The notes beneath the pieces are model-generated. The model ran no database searches and was not told the origin of the DNA. It worked only from the letters and a program-made list of their open reading frames with translations. A stretch of 14,295 bases of DNA from Candidatus Avelusimicrobium faecicola (GTDB lineage Bacteria > Elusimicrobiota > Elusimicrobia > Elusimicrobiales > Elusimicrobiaceae): the NCBI GenBank assembly GCA_900540405.1, contig UQFW01000038.1, positions 1-14,295 on the forward strand, read 5' to 3'. Both the position numbers and the translations under genes were made by a program. Positions 1-7,679 of the stretch are shown one piece after another (the stretch's first letter is position 1; each line of letters starts with the position of its first letter).

Positions 1-533
1 TTATCGTAAAAATATAGCCCAGTAACCGCAAAATTGCTTTTGGGGGTTTTAGGTTTTTCTTCCAAAGATACGGCATTTCCTGCTTTATCAAAAGATACCA
101 CGCCAAAGCGTTCCGGGTCTCTTACTTCGTAGGCAAACACCGTAGCACCCGTTGCATTTTGTTGGGCGTTGTGTAAAATCTGCTCAAACCCGTTCCCGTA
201 AAAGATATTATCCCCTAAAATAAGGGCCACCCTGTCCGTGCCGATAAACTCTTCCCCCAGCACAAAAGCATCTGCAATTCCCTTCTTGACCAGTTGCGGG
301 ATATAGGATAGCGAGAGCCCCCATTGGGAGCCGTCCCCCAGCAGCTTTTTAAAATTATCTATATCTTCCGGGGTGGTAATAATGAGAATATCCCGTATGC
401 CCGCCATCATAAGGGTGGAAAGCGGATAATAAATCATCGGTTTATCGTAAATAGGCAGTAAAATTTTGGAAATGGGCAAGGACGCCGGATATAACCGCGT
501 GCCCGCGCCGCCTGCTAAAATAATTCCTTTCAT
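1..533 (-). CDS. rfbA: Glucose-1-phosphate thymidylyltransferase, 3' end beyond window (partial)
   Basis: The enzyme makes dTDP-glucose from glucose-1-phosphate and dTTP, the first step of dTDP-L-rhamnose and related sugar synthesis in the cytoplasm. My translation starts [16 protein letters not shown], the nucleotide-binding signature of sugar nucleotidyltransferases. It continues with [35 protein letters not shown] and LGDNIFYG, the blocks typical of RmlA; the GDN holds a metal-binding aspartate. About 177 codons are present out of a usual 290 or so, and the C-terminal part lies off the left end. The start ATG (531-533) follows a GAAAGGGGGG ribosome-binding site. RmlA proteins usually have SKQLLP, so the isoleucine here is a small deviation. 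The gene diverges from the secreted-protein gene at 732. The dTDP-sugar role fits the polysaccharide genes nearby. Family assignment is secure; the exact dTDP-sugar product is not. Confidence 0.93.
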   Translation of the reverse strand, partial: MKGIILAGGAGTRLYPASLPISKILLPIYDKPMIYYPLSTLMMAGIRDILIITTPEDIDNFKKLLGDGSQWGLSLSYIPQLVKKGIADAFVLGEEFIGTDRVALILGDNIFYGNGFEQILHNAQQNATGATVFAYEVRDPERFGVVSFDKAGNAVSLEEKPKTPKSNFAVTGLYFYD

Positions 534-538
534 AAAAG

Positions 539-548
539 CCCCCCTTTC
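539..548 (-). promoter_or_regulatory. G-tract ribosome-binding site of rfbA
   Basis: On the minus strand the sequence reads CTGAAAGGGGGGC followed by TTTT and ATG. The Shine-Dalgarno core sits within a run of six G. Two other polysaccharide genes in the window (starts at 5837 and 4899) share this G-run type of site, while the remaining genes use ordinary AGGAG-type sites. Confidence 0.6.
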
Positions 549-667
549 AGCACGGCTCTGCGTGCGGGCCAAAGATTACTTTAGAGTAGCATATCTTTGC
601 CCGCTTGTCCAAACTTTACGCTCAGACGAAACCGCAAAAACTAATATAAAATTCTTCCCCTTTTTTA

Positions 668-697
668 TAGACACCTTCCTTCAAATTATGCTATCTT
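668..697 (+). promoter_or_regulatory. Putative promoter of the secreted protein/beta-barrel unit
   Basis: TAGACA at 668-673 (five of six to the -35 consensus) is followed 18 bp later by TATCTT at 692-697. The latter is preceded by TG one base away, giving the extended -10 form TGCTATCTT. Transcription would start near 704 and leave a short leader with an AGGAGG site at 720-725. The region between the two divergent genes (534-731) contains nothing else I recognise. Prediction is by eye only. Confidence 0.4.
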
Positions 698-731
698 TAT
701 AGTAGAAGTTTAATACCATAGGAGGAACAAA

Positions 732-1250
732 ATGAAAGCGAAGTTGGCATTACTCTGTGGTTTTCTTTTCTTGGTTAGCATCGCGCAAGCAGCCGTTTTT
801 GTAACCCAAGATGGAAAAACTACCCAATATAAAGACGGCGCTACAATTGAAACAGAATCTGATAAAGAAGTCGTCGTCAATTACAATGGCGTAAAAATTA
901 CGGTTCCGGCAAACACAGCGGTCCAAATCGCCCAAGATAAAAATGGAAACATCACGGTAAAGGGGAACGATTTGTCTAACGTAAAAATTGGTCAGAATGT
1001 CGTCTCCTCTACGGGGGAAACTGTTTTTGTCGTTTCTACCAAAAACAACGCCATCACCGTTAAAGAAGGCACGTTGTATGTGCGCGACGAAGCGGGCAAA
1101 GTGTCTGCCTTGAAAAAAGGCGAAGTTTCCGCAGACACCGTACCGGCGTTCGTGAGCGAAGCGGCTTTAGCCGAAAACACGGTTGCCCAGCAAGCGGTTC
1201 AAAACATTGCCGAAGAAGCAGTGTTAAGCCCTTCTGCGCCGCGTTATTAA
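732..1250 (+). CDS. Small secreted FecR-like protein
   Basis: This 172-residue protein has a Sec signal peptide: Lys2 and Lys4, a hydrophobic stretch at about 5-18, and an AQA cleavage site near residue 20. The mature part is rich in Val, Thr, Asn and Lys with short alternating beta-strand patterns. Residues about 84-132 (NVVSSTGETVFVV, then ITVKEGTLYV, then GKVSALKKGE) resemble the repeating beta strands and the 'G.v.v....G....l..Ge' rhythm of FecR-type domains. FecR-like proteins of this kind are often secreted and found beside envelope polysaccharide genes. An AGGAGG site six bases before the ATG fixes the start. The beta-barrel gene follows after 24 bp and is probably co-transcribed. The C-terminal 40 residues are Ala/Val-rich and low in complexity. 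The FecR comparison is by eye and moderate; a cell-surface or periplasmic location is more certain. Confidence 0.75.
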   Translation: MKAKLALLCGFLFLVSIAQAAVFVTQDGKTTQYKDGATIETESDKEVVVNYNGVKITVPANTAVQIAQDKNGNITVKGNDLSNVKIGQNVVSSTGETVFVVSTKNNAITVKEGTLYVRDEAGKVSALKKGEVSADTVPAFVSEAALAENTVAQQAVQNIAEEAVLSPSAPRY

Positions 1251-1274
1251 TCGGAGAGAGTTCAGAGAGTATTA

Positions 1275-2420
1275 ATGAATATGAAAAAACTAGTAATTGC
1301 TTTTAGCATTTTGGTTATGTTGCCTGTAATGGCGGCCGCGCAAAAGCCCCTTACGTTTACGGCATCCGAAAACGTAACTTACGACGACAACATCTACCTC
1401 ACCAAAGACGATACCAAAGGGTCCGTCATCAGCACTACCCGCGTGGGCGCGCAATATGCGGCCAACATCCCGGGCAGCGGCTTGGAACTTTCCGCCAATG
1501 CGTTGGTCGGGTACAACGCCTACACGGAAAAACCTTCCACCAATAACTATTGGGACACGTTAGCCGGCGTACAACTGCAGAACGACTACATGAAATTGGG
1601 TGACCGCTTTATCTATACGTCCGACCCGGCCAACAGTGCCTTGACCGACCGCGCCAAACGTGTGCAGAACGTCGGATATTTAGCGTTAAAAACTTCCACC
1701 GAAAAAACCTTTGGTTTGGGTATCACGGCCGAAGATATTTTTGACCGCTACATGAAGTCCGCCTGGAGCAGCTTGAACCGCAACCGCGTCAACTTGGGCG
1801 CGCAAGCGTTCTACAATGTTTCGCCCAAAACGAACTTCTTTGTGGAATATGTCTATTCCGACATTCACTACGCCGACAACGACGTCAACAACTCCACCGG
1901 CGGCAGCGTGGGCTTGGGCGTAAACGGACAACTGGCCTCCAAAGTAACCGGTACGGCCAAATTAACCTACGATATGCGCGATTACAAAAACGACTTGGCC
2001 GGTGCTAAAAACTACAACGACATGGTTGGTTATTTAGCGGCCTTGGAATGGCAGCCGACGGAACAGAACGTCATTAAACTTTCCGGCCAGCGCCAGATGG
2101 AAGAAACCACCGCTTATGTGGGCAATCCCAACCGCTACTTCGCCGATACGCTCGTGTCCTTGTACGGTTCCCAAAAAATCTACGACAAATGGACGGCCTC
2201 GCTCACCTTGTCGTGGGAAAACATGAACTATTCCCGCGAATACAGCGACGGCACCAAACGCAACGACGATTTGTGGTCTGTCCGCCCGGCCTTGGACTAC
2301 CAGTTTGAAAAATGGTTATCCGCCGGTGTGTGGTATCAGTTCCGCACCCGCGATTCCAACGAAGATTGGGCCAAGTACGACCGCAACCAATTTGGTATTT
2401 ACGCCAAAGCGTTGTTCTAA
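1275..2420 (+). CDS. Outer-membrane beta-barrel protein, PF10082-like (polysaccharide-associated)
   Basis: This is a 381-residue protein with a signal peptide (MKK, hydrophobic core, cleavage near residues 20-23, MAAAQ). The mature part begins FTASENVTYDDNIYLT, a first-strand pattern ('vt..DdNiy') characteristic of the BBP2/EpsL group of barrels found in exopolysaccharide loci. The remainder is a series of amphipathic strands with aromatic girdles and Asn/Asp/Gly/Thr turns. It ends FGIYAKALF, with a C-terminal Phe as expected for BAM-inserted barrels. Starts at 1275 or at the in-frame ATG at 1281 are both possible; AGAGAG at 1264-1269 suits either. It is 24 bp downstream of the secreted FecR-like gene. 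Given the short Wza-like protein nearby, I infer a role as the outer-membrane portal for polysaccharide, but only the barrel nature is directly visible. Confidence 0.85.
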   Translation: MNMKKLVIAFSILVMLPVMAAAQKPLTFTASENVTYDDNIYLTKDDTKGSVISTTRVGAQYAANIPGSGLELSANALVGYNAYTEKPSTNNYWDTLAGVQLQNDYMKLGDRFIYTSDPANSALTDRAKRVQNVGYLALKTSTEKTFGLGITAEDIFDRYMKSAWSSLNRNRVNLGAQAFYNVSPKTNFFVEYVYSDIHYADNDVNNSTGGSVGLGVNGQLASKVTGTAKLTYDMRDYKNDLAGAKNYNDMVGYLAALEWQPTEQNVIKLSGQRQMEETTAYVGNPNRYFADTLVSLYGSQKIYDKWTASLTLSWENMNYSREYSDGTKRNDDLWSVRPALDYQFEKWLSAGVWYQFRTRDSNEDWAKYDRNQFGIYAKALF

Positions 2421-2437
2421 CCGGTTCCGGTTTAGTT

Positions 2438-2473
2438 AAAAAAGAGGAACAGTTTTTACTGTTCCTCTTTTTT
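2438..2473 (+). terminator. Bidirectional intrinsic terminator between convergent units
   Basis: AGAGGAACAGT (2443-2453), loop TTTT, then ACTGTTCCTCT (2458-2468) is a perfect 11-bp stem. It is flanked by A-runs on the left and T-runs on the right, which extend pairing to about 16 bp. A U-tract would be produced on either strand. It sits 18 bp after the beta-barrel stop and downstream of the leftward gene ending at 2559, so it can end both units. Confidence 0.92.
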
Positions 2474-2558
2474 TATGTACCCCAATTAAAAACATCTCTT
2501 TTTTCTACCCCGTTATTAATCCCGCACAACACGCCAACGGCCCGCACAACCGCCGCAA

Positions 2559-3569
2559 TCAGTGCTTCAACACCCACACCGCATAGGGAGCCAGCCGGGC
2601 CGCCTTTTGCGTGTCATACAAGGGTTTATAGCGGGCAGATAGCACTGCTGCCGGGGCGGGCACCTCTTCTTGCGCCGTATTGAGCAACACCGTATATTTT
2701 TTACCCTTATACTGCCAGGTTTTCGCCATTAGCGGAGAATTTACGGTAAGGGAAAAGACCTCGTGCCCCTTTTCCAGCACGGGTTTTAAGCGGGCCAGTT
2801 CCTGGCTAACCGCCACCACCCGCGCCCACCATTCGGGCTGAGCCTGCGGCAATGGCTTTCCGTTGGAAGTGAACACAAAATAAAACAGCCCGTCCGCCCC
2901 ACTTAAAATGCCGTGGTAAGACATAAAGCGTATTTCCGCCTGCGTGGGAAACCTTCCGATACGGTCGTTATCCGGGCGGTGTTGCTTAAATTCCTTCCAG
3001 TCAAAAATTTGCACCACGCCCCACAGCGGCCGTTTGGCTGCGCCCAACGCCGTTTGCCCCTGTTTGGCCAAAGCCACCTGCTCGCCAAACGAAGTCAGCG
3101 GCAAATGCGGCACAGGGTACCAATCCATCATCAAAACGTCCGGCAAATCATAATACGGTATGGCGGTTTTCCCCTGCCCGATAACCAGCGCCGCCGCGTG
3201 TGCGGGAAACGAAAATTTGGCGCGGTTATATGCCTGTTCCACGCGGGAACGCGGCCAACGCCACACATCCGGCTCATCCACCAAATACCAGGCCAACATG
3301 GGCCAGCGGCGGGCTTGCGACTCGTACGGCGTGTCAAATAATTTATTGGGATAAAACACCGCTTTCAGCCCCACTTTTTGCGCCTGTTTAGCCAGGGCGG
3401 CTAACTGTTCAGGCTCTTGCCGGTACGTTTGAAAGCATGAAAACCCCGCTTTTTTTATAACGGCCAAATCTGCGGGATTATCCACCCCGTACATACAAAG
3501 CGGAAACGGCTTGCCCCACGCCGCACCAGCAACCAACAACACGCCGCACGCTAATAAATTACGCCACAT
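2559..3569 (-). CDS. Secreted glycoside-hydrolase-like TIM-barrel protein
   Basis: I place the start at the ATG at 3567-3569 (336 aa). It opens a clean signal peptide (MWRNLLACGVLLVAGAAWG, cleavage near residue 19) and is preceded by AAGGAT at 3574-3579. The frame is open for 44 more codons upstream, but these only shadow the preceding gene. The mature protein reads like a (beta/alpha)8 hydrolase: PLCMYGV near residue 23, AVFYPNKLFD near 70, WYLVDEPD at 94-101 with Glu99 a likely catalytic acid, VLMMDWYP at 145-152, LWGVVQIFDW near 182, and SGADGLFYFVF at 223-233. The end looks like a small beta domain. The DEP motif and the GADG strand are seen in several glycosidase clans; I cannot name the GH family. 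It overlaps the phosphoglycosyltransferase gene by 11 bp and is the last gene of the unit, suggesting action on the exported polymer. Confidence 0.82.
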   Translation of the reverse strand: MWRNLLACGVLLVAGAAWGKPFPLCMYGVDNPADLAVIKKAGFSCFQTYRQEPEQLAALAKQAQKVGLKAVFYPNKLFDTPYESQARRWPMLAWYLVDEPDVWRWPRSRVEQAYNRAKFSFPAHAAALVIGQGKTAIPYYDLPDVLMMDWYPVPHLPLTSFGEQVALAKQGQTALGAAKRPLWGVVQIFDWKEFKQHRPDNDRIGRFPTQAEIRFMSYHGILSGADGLFYFVFTSNGKPLPQAQPEWWARVVAVSQELARLKPVLEKGHEVFSLTVNSPLMAKTWQYKGKKYTVLLNTAQEEVPAPAAVLSARYKPLYDTQKAARLAPYAVWVLKH

Positions 3570-4899
3570 GGGAATCCTTGATAAACATACGAATACCGGT
3601 TTTGATAATAATTTCCAAATCCAACAAAAAGGAGCGGTTTTGGATATACCACACATCATAAGAAAAGCGCGTAAAAGCCCCGTCAAAGGCATTCGGTTCA
3701 AATGCTTCGGGGGTTTTATGACGGAAATTTACATAAGTGATAGGCGCCTTAAAATTAAGCTGTGCCCACCCCGTAATACCGGGTTTTACCACACTGCGCA
3801 CGGCGTGATTGGGAATATGTTGGTTTAAAAACTCAAATTCACTGGTCCAAATAGGCCGCGGGCCGACCAGAGAAATATCTCCTTTCAGCACATTAATCAG
3901 CTGTGGAATTTCATCTAAGCGAAACCGCCGCCAATACTTGCCCGTACGGGTGATTTGCTCTTTGTCCGACTCTTGCCCCTTAGATTTAATCGTGCGGAAC
4001 TTATACAGGGTAATGGTTTTACCCAACAAGCCCGTGCGCTTTTGCGTAAAGAGCGGCTCCTCTTTATCTATCAGCTTAATCATTCCGTAAATAAACACCC
4101 CCGCCACCGCACAAAACGGGAGCAGACACACCGCCGCCGCAAAATCCATACAGCGTTTGAGCATGTTGTACATGGCATCTTCCCGCCGCGCGCCGATGCC
4201 GCGCAGCAACCACATTTCGTCGCCGATACTCTCACGCGAAACCCGGCGGAAAAGGCGTTCGTACACGTTAAAGTCCGTGTCTACATACACGCCCCTGGCA
4301 ATAAACTTTTCCACTATTACAGGCCACGCCTGCGGGTGTTCCTTGAACAATTTACTGCTAAAAACGACCCAATCCAAATTTTTATAGGGGTATTTGGTAT
4401 CTGCTTGCGGCACAAGTCCGCCCTCGCACACGGTAAAACCGCGGGAAATTTTACATTCTCGGCGAAGTTCATCCAACGTTTTACTCTCACCGAACAGCAA
4501 CAAATTTACTTTTACAAAATTTAAGTTAAAGTAAGACCGCCTTACCCAATATATATAAGCAAAATATAACGTCAATACGGCCACCAAAATGGCCTTGGGC
4601 GTCAGCAGCGGCAACCCGTAGCCAGACAAGAAATAAAAGAAGCTGGACGAAAGCAGCACACACGCCGTCCAAGCAATTGCCAAGGTTTTATAGCTGATAG
4701 TACGCTTGCGAAGTGCTTTAAAATCGTAAAACGAAAACAACCACAAAACAAAACTTGTAAGGAAGAATACAAATAAGAAAATTTTGCAGTTATTGAAGTA
4801 CGTCCAGCCGTCAATTTCCAAACGGCGTACGGAAACCGTTACGAACAAAATGGTAAAAAAGGCCGCAAAATCCAGTCCAAACAGAATCAGACGTTTCAT
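3559..4899 (-). CDS. Undecaprenyl-phosphate sugar phosphotransferase (WbaP/WcaJ-type initiating enzyme)
   Basis: The 446-aa protein transfers a sugar-1-phosphate from a UDP-sugar to undecaprenyl phosphate, starting repeat-unit assembly on the inner membrane. Four or five hydrophobic segments lie within residues 1-120, followed by a Rossmann-like central region (about 130-235). A membrane segment at about 248-275 leads into the bacterial sugar transferase domain. That domain shows KRTGLLGKTITLYKFRT (287-303), the catalytic Asp-Glu pair in RLDEIPQL (D329, E330), SLVGPRP (343-349), VKPGITGWAQ (371-380) and DVWYIQNRSFLLDLEI near the end. The size matches the long polytopic subfamily. The start at 4899 is chosen because its ATGA overlaps the TGA of the epimerase gene and a GGGGGG site lies four bases upstream; the frame is open eight codons further. 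The sugar transferred (glucose, galactose or an N-acetyl sugar) cannot be read from sequence alone. Confidence 0.95.
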   Translation of the reverse strand: MKRLILFGLDFAAFFTILFVTVSVRRLEIDGWTYFNNCKIFLFVFFLTSFVLWLFSFYDFKALRKRTISYKTLAIAWTACVLLSSSFFYFLSGYGLPLLTPKAILVAVLTLYFAYIYWVRRSYFNLNFVKVNLLLFGESKTLDELRRECKISRGFTVCEGGLVPQADTKYPYKNLDWVVFSSKLFKEHPQAWPVIVEKFIARGVYVDTDFNVYERLFRRVSRESIGDEMWLLRGIGARREDAMYNMLKRCMDFAAAVCLLPFCAVAGVFIYGMIKLIDKEEPLFTQKRTGLLGKTITLYKFRTIKSKGQESDKEQITRTGKYWRRFRLDEIPQLINVLKGDISLVGPRPIWTSEFEFLNQHIPNHAVRSVVKPGITGWAQLNFKAPITYVNFRHKTPEAFEPNAFDGAFTRFSYDVWYIQNRSFLLDLEIIIKTGIRMFIKDSHVA

Positions 4900-5837
4900 T
4901 TTTCCCCCCGTTGCAGTTGCCAAAGCTCGGCTAATCCATCCTCTAAAGTTACTTGCGGCACAAAACCCAAAGTTTTGATATGGGAAATATCCGCCGACGA
5001 AAGTTTCACATCTCCCTCCCGCTTGGGGCGAAAAACACGCGGCAATTTTTGTCCGGAAACCTTATCTAACATATCGGCCAAGTCCAACAGAGAACACGTT
5101 TTCCCACTAGCAACGTTATACGTCCCGCCCGGCTCGCCTTTTAAGGCCGCCAGCAGATTGGCTTGCACCACGTCGCGCACGTGTACAAAATCGCGGCTTT
5201 GCAAGCCGTCCCAATCAATGCCCAAGGGCTTGCCTTCGGCGGCTAACTGCATGAATTTGGCAATCACGGCCGCGTACGGGGAATTGGGGTTTTGGTGCGG
5301 CCCGAAAACATTAAAATAGACCAGAGAAACAGTCCCCAGCCCATACACCTGCGTGTAGTGGCGGCACAAATCCCGCCCCATTAATTTGGAAAGCGCATAC
5401 GGAGATTGCGGCGAGGCGGGCGCTGATTCCTTGTAAGGCAAATCCGGCCCGTTGCCGTAAATAGCACTGGAGCAGGCAAACACCACGCGCCGGATGCGGT
5501 TTTGGCGGGCGGCCTCCAACACGTTAGCCGTACCCTGCACGTTAATTTGCCAGGTGGCAAGCGGTTTTTGCACCGACTCCGGCACCGATACCAGCGCCGC
5601 ATGGTGAAGCACAAAATCAGCCCCTTTTAATACGGTCAGCAAGGCATTAAAATCGCAAATATCCCCCTCTATAATTTGTACCTTGTTTGCGATGGACTCT
5701 AAATTTTCTTTTCTTCCCGACGAAAAATTATCAAAAATGCGGACGCGCTGCCCCTGTGCCACCAGCGTTTTAGCCAAGTGAGACCCGATGAACCCCGCGC
5801 CCCCGGTAATTACCCAAGTATACGGCTGATTTAACAT
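4896..5837 (-). CDS. NAD-dependent UDP-sugar 4-epimerase-like SDR enzyme
   Basis: The 313-aa protein is an extended short-chain dehydrogenase/reductase. The Rossmann motif TGGAGFIGSH is at residues 11-20, and DNFSSG at 36-41 suits NAD binding. Ser123/Ser124 (ACSSAIYG) and Tyr147-x3-Lys151 (SPYALSK) form the catalytic set. FNVFGPHQNPNSPYAAVI (175-192) and the RDFVHVRDV segment (215-223) match substrate-binding blocks of GalE/WbpP-type UDP-hexose or UDP-N-acetylhexosamine 4-epimerases. A related dehydratase or epimerase specificity is possible. The start at 5837 is preferred over the ATG at 5861 because AGGGGGGGAG lies just upstream and the residues from there fit the family N-terminus. Its TGA overlaps the next gene's ATG, so the two are probably translationally coupled. 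The likely job is supplying the UDP-sugar donor for the initiating transferase. Confidence 0.92.
   Translation of the reverse strand: MLNQPYTWVITGGAGFIGSHLAKTLVAQGQRVRIFDNFSSGRKENLESIANKVQIIEGDICDFNALLTVLKGADFVLHHAALVSVPESVQKPLATWQINVQGTANVLEAARQNRIRRVVFACSSAIYGNGPDLPYKESAPASPQSPYALSKLMGRDLCRHYTQVYGLGTVSLVYFNVFGPHQNPNSPYAAVIAKFMQLAAEGKPLGIDWDGLQSRDFVHVRDVVQANLLAALKGEPGGTYNVASGKTCSLLDLADMLDKVSGQKLPRVFRPKREGDVKLSSADISHIKTLGFVPQVTLEDGLAELWQLQRGEK
4904..4909 (-). promoter_or_regulatory. G6 ribosome-binding site inside the epimerase gene
   Basis: The minus strand reads CGGGGGGAAAAATGA. The six-G run serves as Shine-Dalgarno for the transferase ATG at 4899 and also encodes the last Arg-Gly-Glu of the epimerase. 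A length change here would alter both the epimerase C-terminus and the start of the next gene. Confidence 0.55.
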
Positions 5838-5842
5838 ACCAA

Positions 5843-5852
5843 CTCCCCCCCT
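5843..5852 (-). promoter_or_regulatory. G7 ribosome-binding site of the epimerase
   Basis: The minus strand reads AGGGGGGGAG, then TTGGT, then the ATG at 5837. The spacing decides the start in favour of 5837 rather than 5861. The seven-G run is the longest homopolymer at any ribosome-binding site in the window. Confidence 0.6.
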
Positions 5853-5873
5853 ACAGTACAATAATATAAATAA

Positions 5874-5879
5874 ATTATA
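5874..5879 (-). promoter_or_regulatory. Possible internal promoter -10 for the epimerase gene
   Basis: A perfect TATAAT lies on the minus strand at 5874-5879, 36 bp before the epimerase start, in a very AT-rich 100-bp gap. No convincing -35 element is seen at the right distance. A second TATAAT on the same strand is at 5908-5913. This is a guess from base composition and hexamer match only. Confidence 0.25.
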
Positions 5880-5916
5880 ACTGTTTTTTACGTCTTTATA
5901 CAGCCCGATTATAAAC

Positions 5917-5941
5917 TATCCCCCGTCGTAGGCGGGGGATA
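5917..5941 (-). terminator. GC-rich hairpin between kinase and epimerase genes (weak terminator or attenuator)
   Basis: TATCCCCCG pairs with CGGGGGATA, extendable to 11 bp with a 3-base loop, 21 bp after the kinase stop codon. On the transcribed strand the 3' side continues GTTTATAATC, with only three consecutive U, so full termination is doubtful. It may reduce transcription of the downstream genes or protect the kinase mRNA end. Confidence 0.5.
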
Positions 5942-5961
5942 ATTATCAAATAAGCGGACTG

Positions 5962-7671
5962 TTATTTCTCTTCGTTGTAGTAGCTGTAATTTTTGTAATA
6001 GCCGTATTTGCCGTAGGAAAGGCCTTCCGGACGGTAATGTCCAATCACAGCACCCAGCACCTTAATTCCTGCCTTTTTAAGTTTATCCAAAGCCAGTTGC
6101 GCCAGTTTGGCGTTGGTTTGGCCGTACTTAATTACAAACACCGCCCGCGGGATGTATTTACCCCACAAAAGAGTGTCGGAAACCGGCATAATAGCGGGGC
6201 AATCTACAACCACTTGGTCGTAATGCTGGGTGGCCCAAGCGATAAAATCGGCCAGTTTGGGCGTGTTTAACAGCTCCGCCGGGTTGGGCGGACGCTGGCC
6301 GGACGTCATCACAAACAGGTTCGGCACGTCCTTGACCGCTTGGATGTTGGCCGCATAATCGGCTTTTTGGGGGTCAGCATCCCAAATATTGCTCAATCCT
6401 TTTTCCGTGGACAACTTAAACACACGGTGCACGCGCGCACGGCGCAAATCGCCGTCCACCAACAGCACCTTTTTGCCCGTTTGCGCCAGGGCTACCAGCA
6501 GGTTGGAGGACAAATGGCTTTTTCCCTCCCCTTGCAAAGAACTGGTAATTAAAATAGGTGCATTATGCTCCCCCGCCAAAGAAAAATCTAACATTGTGCG
6601 CACATTACGCACATTTTCAGCCACAAGAGAATTCCCCTCTTTCAGCAAGGTGGCATACTCTCTTTCCTTCTTTTTGAGTTTTTCATACGGAACAAAACCC
6701 AAAAAGGGCAGGCCAAGTTTTTCTTCCAAATCTTCGCTGGATTTAACGCTTTGGTCTAAAAATTCCAACACAAAAACAAGCATTAACCCTAATAATCCGC
6801 CGCCCAACAAACCAATAGCCAAGTTCATTAATTTGCGCGGACGGACCGGTTTTTCCGGCGTAACGGCAGGGTCAATCACACGGATATTATTGCCTGAAAA
6901 TTGACCGGAAAGTTCAATCTTTATGCTCTGTACCAAACGGCGGGTTTCGGTATTAATTTGACCGTTGACCGCATCCAATTGGTTCTGCACGGAAATAACG
7001 TCCGGATGGTTCGTAGTGTATTTAGCCAATAAACGCGCACGGTCGGCTGCCAGTTTGGAGGCCTGCTGTTTTAAGGTTTTAATAAAATCACTATTTACCA
7101 CCTGCGGCATAGAGTTTAACAGTTCCTGCTCGGCGGAACTGCGCTCAGTGCTTTCCAGTGCGGCAATGACGTCCTGCCCCATAAAAACGCGGTTGGAGAC
7201 GTTATCCGCCACAAACGTATCGGTAAGAGTATTAACAATATCCGCTGCCAAAGTAGGATCATAAGCGGTAGCGGACACATTAACCAACCGGCTGCGGGTA
7301 ATGGGAGCCACATCCAGGGACTTTTCCAACTTTTTAAGACCGTTGGGGTTGGCAAATTCTTCCACTTGGCCCAATTTCATTTTTGTATACACCTTGCTAA
7401 GCAGGGAGCGGCTTTGCAACAGCTGGTACTGGGTGCGGTAGTAATCTTCTTCGCTGGCAAAAGAACCGTAGGGGGTGGCATCAATCTTGCCGGCATCCTC
7501 TTTGTTAATCATCATCAGCGCAGTTGCTTTATAAGCCGGGCGCATCAGCAGGTTTACCAACACTGCCGCCACCAGGCCCAACGCCACCATGGCCACCAAC
7601 AGCCAAAAACGCTTAAAAACAAGGTTGATACAATAACTTAAATCCAATTCTTCATTCGTCGTATTTTCCAT
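5962..7671 (-). CDS. Wzc-like polysaccharide co-polymerase / tyrosine autokinase (BY-kinase)
   Basis: This 569-aa inner-membrane protein controls chain length and export of polysaccharide through cycles of tyrosine autophosphorylation. A Wzz domain begins with a membrane segment at about 20-43, followed by a helical periplasmic region. It ends with the proline-rich TPEKPVRPRK (271-280) and a second membrane segment (283-303). The cytoplasmic kinase has Walker A SSLQGEGKSH (Lys384), Walker A' LLVDGDLRR (403-411) and Walker B VVVDCP (487-492). The tail is tyrosine-rich: seven Tyr within residues 553-565. Walker B normally reads VDTPP; here it is VDCPAI. It is shorter than E. coli Wzc (about 720 aa), mainly in the periplasmic part. 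AGGGGAA precedes the ATG, eight bases after the export lipoprotein stop. The phosphatase at 10056 is its likely partner. Confidence 0.96.
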   Translation of the reverse strand: MENTTNEELDLSYCINLVFKRFWLLVAMVALGLVAAVLVNLLMRPAYKATALMMINKEDAGKIDATPYGSFASEEDYYRTQYQLLQSRSLLSKVYTKMKLGQVEEFANPNGLKKLEKSLDVAPITRSRLVNVSATAYDPTLAADIVNTLTDTFVADNVSNRVFMGQDVIAALESTERSSAEQELLNSMPQVVNSDFIKTLKQQASKLAADRARLLAKYTTNHPDVISVQNQLDAVNGQINTETRRLVQSIKIELSGQFSGNNIRVIDPAVTPEKPVRPRKLMNLAIGLLGGGLLGLMLVFVLEFLDQSVKSSEDLEEKLGLPFLGFVPYEKLKKKEREYATLLKEGNSLVAENVRNVRTMLDFSLAGEHNAPILITSSLQGEGKSHLSSNLLVALAQTGKKVLLVDGDLRRARVHRVFKLSTEKGLSNIWDADPQKADYAANIQAVKDVPNLFVMTSGQRPPNPAELLNTPKLADFIAWATQHYDQVVVDCPAIMPVSDTLLWGKYIPRAVFVIKYGQTNAKLAQLALDKLKKAGIKVLGAVIGHYRPEGLSYGKYGYYKNYSYYNEEK

Positions 7672-7679
7672 AAATTCCC

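Noticed and set aside
466..702. 78-aa plus-strand ORF overlapping the rfbA start
   Set aside because: It lies antisense to a well-matched RmlA N-terminus and then runs through the divergent intergenic region; no ribosome-binding site and no protein-like pattern.
2312..2683. 123-aa plus-strand ORF
   Set aside because: It overlaps the beta-barrel 3' end in another frame, runs through the terminator and then lies antisense to the hydrolase-like gene. Its composition (Pro/Arg-rich) is typical of a shadow.
3570..3701. Upstream extension of the hydrolase-like ORF (44 extra codons)
   Set aside because: These codons lie inside the transferase gene, and the inner ATG at 3569 begins a clean signal peptide with a good ribosome-binding site.
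3955..4524. 189-aa plus-strand ORF
   Set aside because: Entirely antisense to the phosphoglycosyltransferase domain, whose motifs are intact; His/Arg-rich translation has no signature.
6389..6904. 171-aa plus-strand ORF
   Set aside because: Antisense to the kinase domain and second membrane segment of the Wzc-like gene; Ser/Asn-rich mirror of the coding strand.
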